Source: Nostocaceae cyanobacterium CSSed10_463m
GTDB taxonomy: Bacteria; Cyanobacteriota; Cyanobacteriia; Cyanobacteriales; Nostocaceae
DNA length: 7,824 bases
Assembly (NCBI GenBank): GCA_003556955.1
Contig: PWQB01000293.1
Span: 1 to 7,824 of the forward strand
Direction of reading: 5' to 3'
How positions within the stretch are numbered: position 1 is the first letter of the stretch; each line of letters opens with the position of its first letter. The notes under the pieces were generated by a model. It searched no databases. It was not told the origin of the DNA and was given only the letters and a program-made list of their open reading frames with translations. This document shows, one piece after another, positions 1 through 5,843 of this stretch. Position numbers and translations under genes: made by a program.

Positions 1-1889
1 GATTCTACAGCCTCTTTCAAACTATCGGGACCCTTAGCAATGGCAAACAAAGTGGATAATTCCGCCGTTGCAAATCCTGATAACTGAATCGCTTCCAATT
101 CTGTCTCAGTCAACACAGGTGATTCTAATTTCAATTTCCGGGCGTGTTCTGGCTTCACTTCCAGTAAGTTACCCCGTTCACCCAATTCCACATTCAGCGA
201 CATCACCAACTTTTCCCGTAAAGGGTCAATAGGTGGGTTAGTGACTTGAGCAAAACGCTGTTTGAAATAGTCATACAGCAGGTGAGGTTTTTCTGACAGC
301 ACCGCTAGAGGAATATCATCCCCCATGCAGAAAGTTGGCTCTTTACCTTCAGCCGCCATTGGTTGAATCACCATTTCTACATCTTCTGTGGTGTAGCCAA
401 AGGCTAATTGATGACGTAGTAAGGTTTGTTTATCACTTCGACTTCGCTCAGTGTTAACAATTGTGTTTGTGGGAGAATGACTCTTGCCATTACCATTCAC
501 TGATGCAGGCTGACTAACAAGGTGCTTCAGTTCTTGACGATATTGTTTTAACCATTCCCGATATGGATGCTGCTTGGCGATACGCTGCTTAATTTCCCAA
601 TTCTTCAGCACTTCATGATTGACTAAATCCACAGCAATCATTTGTCCTGGGCCAAGTCTGCCTTTTTCCACAATGTTGGCTTCTGGGATTTCAACCACAC
701 CAGCTTCGGAAGCCACCACAATATAATCATCTTTAGTAATGACATAACGGGCTGGTCTTAAACCATTCCGGTCTAATGTCGCGCCAACTTTCTCCCCATC
801 ACTAAATACTAAAAGTGCGGGACCGTCCCAGGCTTCTTGTAAGCCACTGTAATATTCATAGAAATCAACAATTTCTGGATATTTAGCTAAAGAAGGCTGA
901 TTTTGGTATGCCTCTGGAACCATCATCATTAAAGCTTCCAAGGGACTCCGACCAGAAAGTACCATTAATTCTAGGACATTATCTAAAGTCGCTGAGTCAC
1001 TATTATCAATGTGAACTAAGGGCTTAAATTCATCGGCGCGATTTCCCCATACTGGATGATTCAGGCTGGCTTCTCGTGCGGTCATCCAGTTGATGTTACC
1101 CAGTAGAGTATTAATTTCACCATTATGACCCAAGAGCCGCATCGGTTGGGCTAAAGGCCACTTAGGTAGTGTATTAGTACTAAAGCGACGGTGATAAACA
1201 GCAAAAGCACTCTTATAAGCTGGATTTTTTAAATCCAGATAAAAGTCTCCCAAAATGGCAGAACGCACCATGCCTTTATAAACAATTGTGCGACTGGACA
1301 AGGAGCAAATATAGAATTCTTCGGAGATATTTTTGGTAGCTTTGAAAATTCTTCTGCGGGTGATATAGAGTTCTCTTTCTAATTCTTCACCACTCTTATC
1401 TGCTGATCCTAGAAAAACTTGTTCTATTTGGGGTTGATTTTCTCTAGCTTGTCTCCCCAGTAAATCAGGCTGCACTGGTACTACTCGCCAACCCAGTACA
1501 GTTAATTTCTCTTCTGCGGCTATTTGTGCGATTGTCGCCTTAATTTTTGCGGCTATTTCAGGATTTTGGGGTAAAAATAGCATTCCTACCGCCACATTTC
1601 CCGGCGTATAGTCTTTTTGGAACAACTCCCAAGGGATAGCTGTCAAAATTCCTGCACCATCACCAGAATCTTGGTCAGCGCTACAACCACCCCGGTGTTC
1701 TAAGCAGGTTAAAGCAGCTAAAGCTTTGGTAACAATTTCGTGGCTAGCATGATTCTGGCGATGAGCAATAAAACCTACACCACAGGCATCTCGTTCTTCT
1801 ACTAACCATCTTTGTCCCTGATAGTTCTCCTGAGAGTTCATATCTGAATTTTTCATTGTTTGTGATTGATGCATCGCTTTATCTTTCAT
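1..1889 (-). CDS. gltS: Ferredoxin-dependent glutamate synthase, N-terminal part (3' end outside window)
   Basis: This is the first 629 codons of Fd-GOGAT (glsF in Anabaena nomenclature), which makes two glutamates from glutamine and 2-oxoglutarate using reduced ferredoxin, downstream of glutamine synthetase. The frame is open from the ATG at 1889 to the window edge. It encodes a short propeptide, then the class II amidotransferase domain starting at the nucleophile Cys36 (CGVGF), which is expected to become residue 1 after processing. Arg66 in [17 protein letters not shown] is then mature Arg31, a known glutamine-site residue. GHNGEIN (254-260) supplies the oxyanion-hole Asn/Gly. [11 protein letters not shown] (372-382) lies near the domain end, and the central domain begins at about 495. 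The family is about 1,550 residues long, so roughly 40% is visible. The start is supported by AGGA seven bases upstream and an in-frame TAA at 1910-1908; Met6, Met12 and Met17 are weaker alternatives. A linker at about 465-487 looks inserted and contains a dispersed repeat. Family assignment is certain; whether it is ferredoxin- or NADPH-type is inferred from the cyanobacterial context and the sequence style. Confidence 0.96.
   Translation of the reverse strand, partial: MKDKAMHQSQTMKNSDMNSQENYQGQRWLVEERDACGVGFIAHRQNHASHEIVTKALAALTCLEHRGGCSADQDSGDGAGILTAIPWELFQKDYTPGNVAVGMLFLPQNPEIAAKIKATIAQIAAEEKLTVLGWRVVPVQPDLLGRQARENQPQIEQVFLGSADKSGEELERELYITRRRIFKATKNISEEFYICSLSSRTIVYKGMVRSAILGDFYLDLKNPAYKSAFAVYHRRFSTNTLPKWPLAQPMRLLGHNGEINTLLGNINWMTAREASLNHPVWGNRADEFKPLVHIDNSDSATLDNVLELMVLSGRSPLEALMMMVPEAYQNQPSLAKYPEIVDFYEYYSGLQEAWDGPALLVFSDGEKVGATLDRNGLRPARYVITKDDYIVVASEAGVVEIPEANIVEKGRLGPGQMIAVDLVNHEVLKNWEIKQRIAKQHPYREWLKQYRQELKHLVSQPASVNGNGKSHSPTNTIVNTERSRSDKQTLLRHQLAFGYTTEDVEMVIQPMAAEGKEPTFCMGDDIPLAVLSEKPHLLYDYFKQRFAQVTNPPIDPLREKLVMSLNVELGERGNLLEVKPEHARKLKLESPVLTETELEAIQLSGFATAELSTLFAIAKGPDSLKEAVE
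434..453. repeat. Small dispersed repeat inside the glutamate synthase gene
   Basis: The minus-strand sequence CACTGAGCGAAGTCGAAGTG is an imperfect palindrome (outer CACT/AGTG) of the kind scattered widely in Nostoc-type genomes. It is read in frame as N-T-E-R-S-R-S-D (residues 479-486) in the linker between the amidotransferase and central domains. The surrounding residues (about 465-478) are Ser/Asn/Gly/Thr-rich and look like a tolerated insertion. Assignment to a known repeat family is from memory of such genomes, not from a search. Confidence 0.55.
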
Positions 1890-1896
1890 AGCCTGT

Positions 1897-1900
1897 TCCT
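1897..1900 (-). promoter_or_regulatory. Ribosome binding site of glutamate synthase
   Basis: On the minus strand AGGA lies seven bases before the ATG at 1889. This is good Shine-Dalgarno spacing, and none of the downstream in-frame ATGs has an equivalent, so this site decides the start. Confidence 0.65.
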
Positions 1901-1930
1901 GAGATGGTTAGTCACAAATCTTGCCAGTAT

Positions 1931-1993
1931 TTGTGAGAAAAATTTGCTAGTCCTGAGCGTAGTTAAAGGGCTAAGGTTAGTTCTTGTGAGAAA
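1931..1993. repeat. Ten-base direct repeat pair in the gltS leader
   Basis: TTGTGAGAAA occurs at 1931-1940 and again at 1984-1993, 53 bases apart (about five helical turns). Both copies lie between the candidate gltS promoter and the start codon. A related TGTGAGACAA lies at 2101-2110. The spacing would suit a DNA-binding protein, but no known regulator is assigned. Confidence 0.3.
1953..1969. repeat. Diverged copy of the CTGAGCG..AGT repeat in the gltS leader
   Basis: CTGAGCGTAGTTAAAGG matches the same family as the unit at 434-453 (CTGAGCG-x-AGT, then a purine-rich end). It lies in the opposite orientation relative to gltS, within its presumed 5' untranslated region. The match is partial and could be chance. 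Confidence 0.3.
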
Positions 1994-2058
1994 TACATAA
2001 ACAACCGAAATTTAGGGGAAAAATTTTAACTTCGGATTTCTTTTCTTCTTTAACCCTG

Positions 2059-2087
2059 TTAGAATCTGTGCAGTACTTTTTTATACT
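2059..2087 (+). promoter_or_regulatory. Candidate divergent promoter for a small RNA
   Basis: TTAGAA (2059-2064) and TATACT (2082-2087) are separated by 17 bases, with 4/6 and 5/6 consensus matches. The -10 overlaps the GTA-N8-TAC box. Initiation would fall near 2094-2095 and read away from gltS, into two hairpins and a T-run. Confidence 0.35.
2073..2086. promoter_or_regulatory. Candidate NtcA box (GTA-N8-TAC)
   Basis: GTA at 2073-2075 and TAC at 2084-2086 are separated by exactly eight bases, matching the core palindrome bound by the cyanobacterial nitrogen regulator NtcA. It lies 184 bases upstream of the glutamate synthase start, a nitrogen-assimilation gene. It overlaps candidate -10 hexamers on both strands, which would favour repression more than the classical activation layout. 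A six-base degenerate core can occur by chance in a kilobase of AT-rich DNA, so context carries most of the weight. Confidence 0.45.
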
Positions 2088-2109
2088 TCTAGCGGAAATA
2101 TGTGAGACA
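2080..2109 (-). promoter_or_regulatory. Candidate sigma70-type promoter for glutamate synthase
   Basis: On the minus strand TTGTCT (2109-2104) and TATAAA (2085-2080) are separated by 18 bases, with 4/6 and 5/6 matches to consensus. The -10 sits inside the GTA-N8-TAC box. Initiation would fall near 2073, giving a leader of about 185 nt. It is predicted from pattern only. Confidence 0.4.
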
Positions 2110-2183
2110 AATTATTTTTGCCCTCACAGCCGTTTATTGATATCGTGATAGCTCCACGTAGTGCTATCCATAGCTATTTTTTT
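2095..2183 (+). ncRNA. Candidate small RNA (~90 nt) divergent from glutamate synthase
   Basis: The segment has a promoter-like pair just upstream. It then has a 5' hairpin with arms TGTGAG (2101-2106) and CTCACA (2123-2128), an unstructured middle, and a 3' hairpin ending in seven T's (2177-2183). It has no convincing reading frame. Nitrogen-responsive small RNAs of this size are known in Nostoc as a class, and the overlapping NtcA-type box makes that a reasonable guess. I cannot match the sequence to any named RNA. It could instead be an incidental terminator in a gene-free region. Confidence 0.3.
2147..2183 (+). terminator. Terminator-like hairpin with an alternative fold
   Basis: ATAGCT (2148-2153) can pair with AGCTAT (2172-2177), followed directly by a run of seven T's (2177-2183). 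The same left arm can instead form GATAGC/GCTATC (2147-2152 with 2163-2168), which would leave the T-run without an adjacent stem. The stem is short and AT-rich, so termination strength is uncertain. Confidence 0.4.
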
Positions 2184-2304
2184 GCTCAATTCCCTCTTGC
2201 CAGATTAAGATTAGCTTTCCAGCAAAACGTGTTTGGCGTACAAATAACACAACCAGCGTTTTCAAGGCTGAAATCATCCTGATCCATTCACAAAATCAGC
2301 GTAT

Positions 2305-2353
2305 TATACAACATGAACGGTTGACAATTCCGAGAAATATCTGTTGTTGTATA
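2305..2353. repeat. Nine-base inverted repeat TATACAACA/TGTTGTATA
   Basis: The arms at 2305-2313 and 2345-2353 are perfect complements with a 31-base spacer that contains a small CGG/CCG stem. The right arm runs into an AT-rich, T-heavy stretch, so it could be a weak terminator, or the arms could be a protein-binding pair. The left arm also contains a minus-strand TATAAT (2308-2303), without a good -35. Confidence 0.35.
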
Positions 2354-2371
2354 TATTTTTTATTATTTGCT

Positions 2372-2403
2372 GATCATTATGATCTGTATTCCTACAATAC
2401 AGA
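2372..2403. repeat. Two adjoining perfect palindromes
   Basis: GATCAT/ATGATC (2372-2377 and 2379-2384, one-base centre) abuts TCTGTATT/AATACAGA (2383-2390 and 2396-2403, five-base centre). The second also contains GTA-N9-TAC, one base too long for a canonical NtcA core. The pair resembles a compound operator or a short cruciform. It is 438 bases before the NAGPA-like gene and about 500 bases before gltS, so its target is unclear. Confidence 0.4.
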
Positions 2404-2474
2404 CCTGACTTAAAATAGCAATCATCGGTGAGGATGAGATATTCTCACTAGTCTGAAGCACTACAACTACTGTG

Positions 2475-2480
2475 TATAAT
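2475..2480 (+). promoter_or_regulatory. Isolated consensus -10 hexamer
   Basis: TATAAT lies at 2475-2480, but the position 17 bases upstream (TCTGAA) is a poor -35. If used, it would give the gene starting at 2842 a leader of about 355 nt. I see no better promoter closer to that gene. Low confidence. Confidence 0.2.
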
Positions 2481-2841
2481 CCGACTGAAAAAAGTGATAG
2501 TTAAAACACTTAGTAACAGTGCTTTTATGGGTATGATTACTTTTTAAGTTCTACAAGAGATAGAGAGCCAATATAGAGAATATCATATTTAGCCAAAAAT
2601 TAAATCCCTATTCTTTAAGATTTCCTCACAATTAGTTAACTGAGTGCTGAGACTCAAACGCGATAAATTACGTCTGTACAAGAAATTGCATCATGAGAGC
2701 CGGGTCTAACCGCTTTGACTACGACTAGCATCGGCGTGAAGTCACAAGTCCAAAAGCTGATTCTATATATCTTTCATGGATTTCAACTAGTCGGGTTATT
2801 GACGCTGACTTGTACTAAACTTTTCAAAAATATCTGTAAAA

Positions 2842-4791
2842 ATGTCAAATCGCCGCAGCAGAAAACATCATAGCTTGATTACTAACAAGGTCCAACAAAG
2901 GTTATTCCGGTTGATAACGCCAATCATCGTCGTCATTACGATATTGTGTTTATCTGCTACCCAAGCTCCTAGCGCAACTCCAGAGTTGTTCGCCCAGTCA
3001 CCCACCTCAACCACCGCAGGATTAGCTGCTGGGAGTCAAATTACCCTCAATGGTCGTACCTTGTCAGGGGCTTGGTTGCAACAACGTGGAAGCAACGGTC
3101 AGGTGACAACTCATCTCAGTGATGGGGCTTTTAGGCAGTTCATTGGAGTTTATTTTTTAAGCAGCAACAGTGCAGCTAGGCAACCAGTAGAATGGTTTTC
3201 GTTAGCTAACCAACCACTGGTTTTAGCTACAAGACTGTTAAAAGGATATCGCTATGTGGACATTACTAATTTTGCTCAAACAGCAGGTTGGCAATTTCAA
3301 GCCAATGGTAATATTTTGGCGATCGCAATTCCACCAGCCCAAATCCAAAATATTCGTCAGAGTCAGCAACCTTCAGGGGTCAGCCATCCTCCTTTCAACA
3401 CAGCTCGCATCGTCTTAGATTTAGATCGTCCAGTACCTTGGCAACTTTCCCAAGGCTTACCCATAACTAGACCTGTGGACGCTGATACACCAACCACCCA
3501 AGCAACCGCACCACCAAATCGGGAGTGGGTAGTGATCTTAGAAGGCACAGCCGCCCCAGCTTTAATTCAACAATATGCGCCGCCAACTTCACCCCCACAA
3601 TTACCGGCGCAACCAACTCCAGAACCACTAATTACAAAATTGGAGGTAGTCAACAATCGTACAATTCTTAGTTTAAGTGTGCCTTTTGGGATGTCTCCCC
3701 AGGTGATGACCTTAGCAAACCCTAATCGCTTGGTAATTGACCTTCGTGCTGATGCTCTGGTACAACGAGATATTAATTGGGCTTCTGGATTGCGTTGGCG
3801 ACAGCAATTAGTCAATTTAGGTACAGAACGTTTTCCTGTTGTTTGGTTAGATATTAATCCCCGTCAAGCTGGGTTAACTTTAAAACCCATTGGCGCAGAA
3901 CCCAACAACCAAACTGGTACGGCACCACTCATTCAAATAGCACAGCAGTCTTCAGCTGTAGCCGCAATCAATGCTGGTTATTTCAACCGTAATAATAGAT
4001 TACCTTTGGGGGCAATTCGGCGGGATGGTCAATGGTTATCAGGGCCGATTCTCAACCGGGGAGCGATCGCTTGGAATGATTCCGGGCAATTTTACTTAGG
4101 TCGTCTCACCTTACAAGAAACTTTAGTTACTCGCAGTAACCAACGATTGCCGATTCTCTTCCTCAATAGTGGCTACGTTCAGAGTGGTATTGCTCGTTAC
4201 ACACCAACTTGGGGAACTAGCTACACCCCGTTAACAGACAACGAAATTCTCATTGTTGTGCAAAAAAACCGAGTCACAAATCAGTTACCCGGTGGCAAAG
4301 CTGGTGAAACAGCTGTTCCCATTCCCTCTGATGGCTACCTATTAACATTACGTGCCAACGCTACTAATACTGCATCACAATTGCCCATTGGCACAGCAGT
4401 CAGCATTAATAGCAGCACTAATTCGGCTGAATTTAACCGCTACCCCCAGATTATGGGAGCCGGGCCGCTGTTGGTACAAAATAATAAAATTGTCCTTGAT
4501 GCGGAAGGGGAAAAGTTTAGTAAAGCTTTTAGCACACAAAAAGCGATTCGCAGTGGCATTTGCACCACAGCAAACGGTTCTGTAATTATTGCTGCTGTTC
4601 ACAATCGGGCTGGCGGACTAGGGCCAACCTTGGCGGAACACGCCCAATTAATGAAGAATATTGGTTGTGTGAATGCCCTTAATTTAGACGGTGGTAGTTC
4701 AACTAGCCTTTATCTGGGAGGACAACTACTCGACCGTTCCCCAAATACCGCAGGACGTGTACATAACGGGATTGGCGTTTTCTTACAATGA
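2842..4791 (+). CDS. Exported AMIN-like/phosphodiester glycosidase (NAGPA) domain protein
   Basis: The 649-residue protein has a basic N terminus (RRSRKHH) and a hydrophobic stretch (about 24-39), read as a signal peptide or membrane anchor; there is no convincing lipobox. Residues about 60-200 end in an AMIN-like strand pattern (ARIVLDLDRPVPW, 188-200). A Pro/Thr-rich linker follows (about 205-265), then a second AMIN-like unit (about 266-304, LVIDLRAD). The C-terminal NAGPA/DUF2233-type domain (about 340-649) shows INAGYFN (376-382), GAGPLL (539-544) and NLDGGSSTS (614-622), the family hallmarks. In animals this fold removes GlcNAc covering mannose-6-phosphate; bacterial members are often annotated as exopolysaccharide-related, and the substrate here is unknown. 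Function in the periplasm or cell wall is inferred. The start is the first ATG after an in-frame TGA at 2806-2808 and has no visible Shine-Dalgarno, so translation may be leader-dependent. It is monocistronic as far as can be seen. Confidence 0.88.
   Translation: MSNRRSRKHHSLITNKVQQRLFRLITPIIVVITILCLSATQAPSATPELFAQSPTSTTAGLAAGSQITLNGRTLSGAWLQQRGSNGQVTTHLSDGAFRQFIGVYFLSSNSAARQPVEWFSLANQPLVLATRLLKGYRYVDITNFAQTAGWQFQANGNILAIAIPPAQIQNIRQSQQPSGVSHPPFNTARIVLDLDRPVPWQLSQGLPITRPVDADTPTTQATAPPNREWVVILEGTAAPALIQQYAPPTSPPQLPAQPTPEPLITKLEVVNNRTILSLSVPFGMSPQVMTLANPNRLVIDLRADALVQRDINWASGLRWRQQLVNLGTERFPVVWLDINPRQAGLTLKPIGAEPNNQTGTAPLIQIAQQSSAVAAINAGYFNRNNRLPLGAIRRDGQWLSGPILNRGAIAWNDSGQFYLGRLTLQETLVTRSNQRLPILFLNSGYVQSGIARYTPTWGTSYTPLTDNEILIVVQKNRVTNQLPGGKAGETAVPIPSDGYLLTLRANATNTASQLPIGTAVSINSSTNSAEFNRYPQIMGAGPLLVQNNKIVLDAEGEKFSKAFSTQKAIRSGICTTANGSVIIAAVHNRAGGLGPTLAEHAQLMKNIGCVNALNLDGGSSTSLYLGGQLLDRSPNTAGRVHNGIGVFLQ
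3319..3326. repeat. HIP1 octamer (one of four in the window)
   Basis: GCGATCGC is the highly iterated palindrome typical of many cyanobacterial genomes. Copies lie at 3319, 4063, 5252 and 6519, all inside coding sequence. The count supports a cyanobacterial origin. Confidence 0.8.
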
Positions 4792-4828
4792 CCGAAAAAT
4801 TTTAGATTTTGGATTGAGAATTTTCGGT
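4791..4828 (+). terminator. Hairpin at the stop codon of the NAGPA-like gene
   Basis: ACCGAAAA (4791-4798, starting on the last base of the stop codon) pairs with TTTTCGGT (4821-4828). Allowing one bulged A extends the stem to about ten pairs. The loop holds an inverted copy of the CAATCCAAAATCT heptamer sequence. No T-run follows, so it may stabilise the mRNA end rather than act as a classical terminator. Confidence 0.4.
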
Positions 4829-4835
4829 ACAAGCC

Positions 4836-4852
4836 CCGCCCCTTCAGGGCGG
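4836..4852. repeat. GC-rich hairpin resembling an IS200/IS605 end
   Basis: CCGCCC (4836-4841) and GGGCGG (4847-4852) form a perfect stem with a five-base loop, preceded by AAGCC. It stands out in AT-rich DNA. Similar CCCCGCC..GGCGG hairpins occur at the ends of TnpB-type elements in cyanobacteria, as I recall. No transposase adjoins it, so it could be a solo end or just a REP-like unit. Confidence 0.35.
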
Positions 4853-4868
4853 AATTAATCCAACATAC

Positions 4869-4897
4869 TCGCTGCGCTGTGTACGCTTCGCTAACGC
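4869..4897. repeat. REP-like dispersed repeat unit
   Basis: The stretch contains CGCTGCGCTGTGTACGCTTC and then GCTAACGCC, the type of short GC-rich interspersed motif common between Nostoc genes. It is noncoding, with no terminal duplications visible. The family assignment is from memory. Confidence 0.4.
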
Positions 4898-4940
4898 CAA
4901 TCTAAAATCCTCAGAGCTATACACTTGAGGGTAGAGTCAA

Positions 4941-4968
4941 TCCAAAATCCAAAATCCAAAATCCAAAA
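4941..4968. repeat. Tandem heptamer repeat (TCCAAAA x4)
   Basis: Four perfect copies of the 7-base unit TCCAAAA run from 4941 to 4968. A diverged relative CAATCTAAAATCC lies at 4898-4910, and an inverted relative lies at 4800-4816. This matches the short tandemly repeated repetitive sequences described for heterocystous cyanobacteria. Units are far too short for CRISPR. Confidence 0.8.
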
Positions 4969-5060
4969 TTCATTGACCAATCCTTTTTTAAAGCTGAGAA
5001 TAAGCTGCCTGATTTTGGATAAAGACTTGGTATAGATAGGGCAAGTTTAGCAGTTATGCT

Positions 5061-5118
5061 TTACACCTTTAAGTTTAATTTTGCTATGTTTAGCAAGGTG
5101 TAACTAAATTAATTAGTT
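5061..5118 (+). promoter_or_regulatory. Structured leader upstream of the cupin gene
   Basis: TTACACCTT (5061-5069) and AAGGTGTAA (5095-5103) are perfect nine-base complements. Inside, TTGCTA/TAGCAA (5081-5086 and 5091-5096, TGTT loop) overlaps the right arm by two bases. Immediately after, AACTAA/TTAGTT (5102-5107 and 5113-5118) overlaps it again, so the hairpins compete. A TATAGA at 5031-5036 could be a -10, with no good -35. The whole element ends 82 bases before the start codon. Confidence 0.35.
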
Positions 5119-5191
5119 TTCAGGTTGTAAAACTACGCCCAGCTTTGCCATTAATGTTTAAAAGTAATGACGGTTTGTTATGTCTATCAAT

Positions 5192-5195
5192 GAGG
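5192..5195 (+). promoter_or_regulatory. Ribosome binding site deciding the cupin start
   Basis: GAGG lies five bases before the ATG at 5201. The upstream in-frame ATG at 5180 has only AT-rich sequence before it, so 5201 is preferred. Confidence 0.6.
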
Positions 5196-5200
5196 TAACT

Positions 5201-5620
5201 ATGGCTCAACTTCAAGAAACCACACAAACTAACACTCTAACTCTATCTGCTGCGATCGCTAATAAAGGCGTGGCGGCAACTGAGCTACGTCCTTGGGGTT
5301 CTTTCACAGTTTTGGAAGAAGGGCGAGGATATAAAATTAAGCGCATCGAAGTCAAGCCTGGACACCGCCTCAGTCTGCAAATGCACCATCACCGCAGTGA
5401 ACACTGGATTGTTGTCTCTGGTACAGCTAGGGTTGTTTGTGGTGACCAAGAAGTACTACTGAGCAACAATGAATCAACCTATGTTCCTCAATGTACATCC
5501 CATCGCCTAGAGAATCCTGGTGTGATTCCTTTAGTGTTAATTGAAGTCCAAAATGGCGAATATTTAGGTGAAGATGATATTATTCGCTACCAAGATGACT
5601 ACGCTCGTACCAAAGGCTAA
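5201..5620 (+). CDS. Cupin, mannose-6-phosphate isomerase type II-like
   Basis: A 139-residue single-domain cupin (146 if the ATG at 5180 is used) resembles only the C-terminal isomerase domain of ManC/AlgA-type enzymes, which interconvert mannose-6-phosphate and fructose-6-phosphate. After about 25 variable residues comes RPWGSF. Cupin motif 1 is SLQMHHHRSEHWIVVSG, with metal ligands expected among His62, His64 and Glu67. Motif 2 is TYVPQCTSHRLENPG, with His101. The tail EVQNGEYLGEDDIIRYQDDYAR is typical of the family. The nucleotidyltransferase half of ManC is absent, and stand-alone copies are common in cyanobacteria. Role in mannose supply for surface glycans is an inference; it could be another sugar-binding cupin. 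It is flanked by noncoding DNA on both sides and appears to be its own transcription unit. Confidence 0.9.
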   Translation: MAQLQETTQTNTLTLSAAIANKGVAATELRPWGSFTVLEEGRGYKIKRIEVKPGHRLSLQMHHHRSEHWIVVSGTARVVCGDQEVLLSNNESTYVPQCTSHRLENPGVIPLVLIEVQNGEYLGEDDIIRYQDDYARTKG

Positions 5621-5843
5621 CACCGTACTACCATCAGTCAGGGTGTAATAATTTAAAGCTATATACTGAATATTTCTGCGTCCGTCTGTAATAACTACCG
5701 TCAAAGAAGCAGGGTTAGTAGCTAGTTAGAGTTTTGCTCTCTAAAGCAGACAAATGCTAATAAACAATCACATTTGAGCCAAAATTCCTGTCATCTACCA
5801 ACTAGGTGACAGAATTAGCAGTAAAATAACTTCATGCTACTAG
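5621..5843. other. Noncoding spacer between the cupin gene and the TnpB remnant
   Basis: No reading frame is supported. It contains small hairpins TTAGAG/CTCTAA (5726-5731 and 5739-5744) and CAAATG/CATTTG (5751-5756 and 5771-5776), plus the strong hairpin listed at 5783-5816. None has a following T-run, so a clear terminator for the cupin gene is not seen. Confidence 0.4.
5783..5816. repeat. Strong 14-bp imperfect hairpin before the TnpB remnant
   Basis: The left arm 5783-5797 and right arm 5803-5816 pair over 14 positions around a CCAAC loop, with one bulged C (5788) and one G-U pair (5794/5806). The core TGTCA/TGACA and outer AATTC/GAATT are intact. It is the best hairpin in the window and lies 27 bases before the TnpB fragment. 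It may be a left-over element end, a processed mRNA end of the cupin transcript, or a MITE-like unit. Confidence 0.5.

Larger units (their letters stand above)
2184..2841. other. Gene-free upstream region of the NAGPA-like gene
   Basis: No reading frame with protein-like composition, tRNA or rRNA is visible here. Besides the palindromes at 2305-2403 and a lone TATAAT at 2475, it has small hairpins AAGTG/CACTT (2492-2511) and TGAGT/ACTCA (2641-2656). There is also a nested set of distant inverted repeats: GTACAAG 2676-2682 with CTTGTAC 2809-2815, and inside it CGACTAG 2722-2728 with CTAGTCG 2787-2793. The last ~160 bases are richer in G and C than the rest and may fold as a structured leader. 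Confidence 0.4.

Noticed and set aside
2386..2400. Second NtcA box
   Set aside because: GTA and TAC are nine bases apart instead of eight, so it is better described as the palindrome it forms.
2690..2760. tRNA-like or riboswitch-like segment
   Set aside because: Some short stems can be drawn (GCCG/CGGC), but no cloverleaf, T-loop sequence or known riboswitch core is present.
2799..2818. TTGACG with TACTAA as promoter of the NAGPA-like gene
   Set aside because: The two hexamers are only eight bases apart, too close for a sigma70 promoter, and no suitable -10 lies 16-18 bases downstream.
3363..3548. Minus-strand frame inside the NAGPA-like gene
   Set aside because: It lies wholly within a well-supported gene on the other strand, has no ribosome binding site and has no recognisable motif.
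3567..3815. Second minus-strand frame inside the NAGPA-like gene
   Set aside because: It is a shadow of the AMIN-like coding region with random-looking composition.
4352..4602. Overlapping frames on both strands within the NAGPA domain
   Set aside because: Both are explained by the true frame, which carries the family motifs through this interval.
4941..4968. Possible CRISPR array
   Set aside because: The repeats are seven bases with no spacers, which is a tandem heptamer tract and not a CRISPR.
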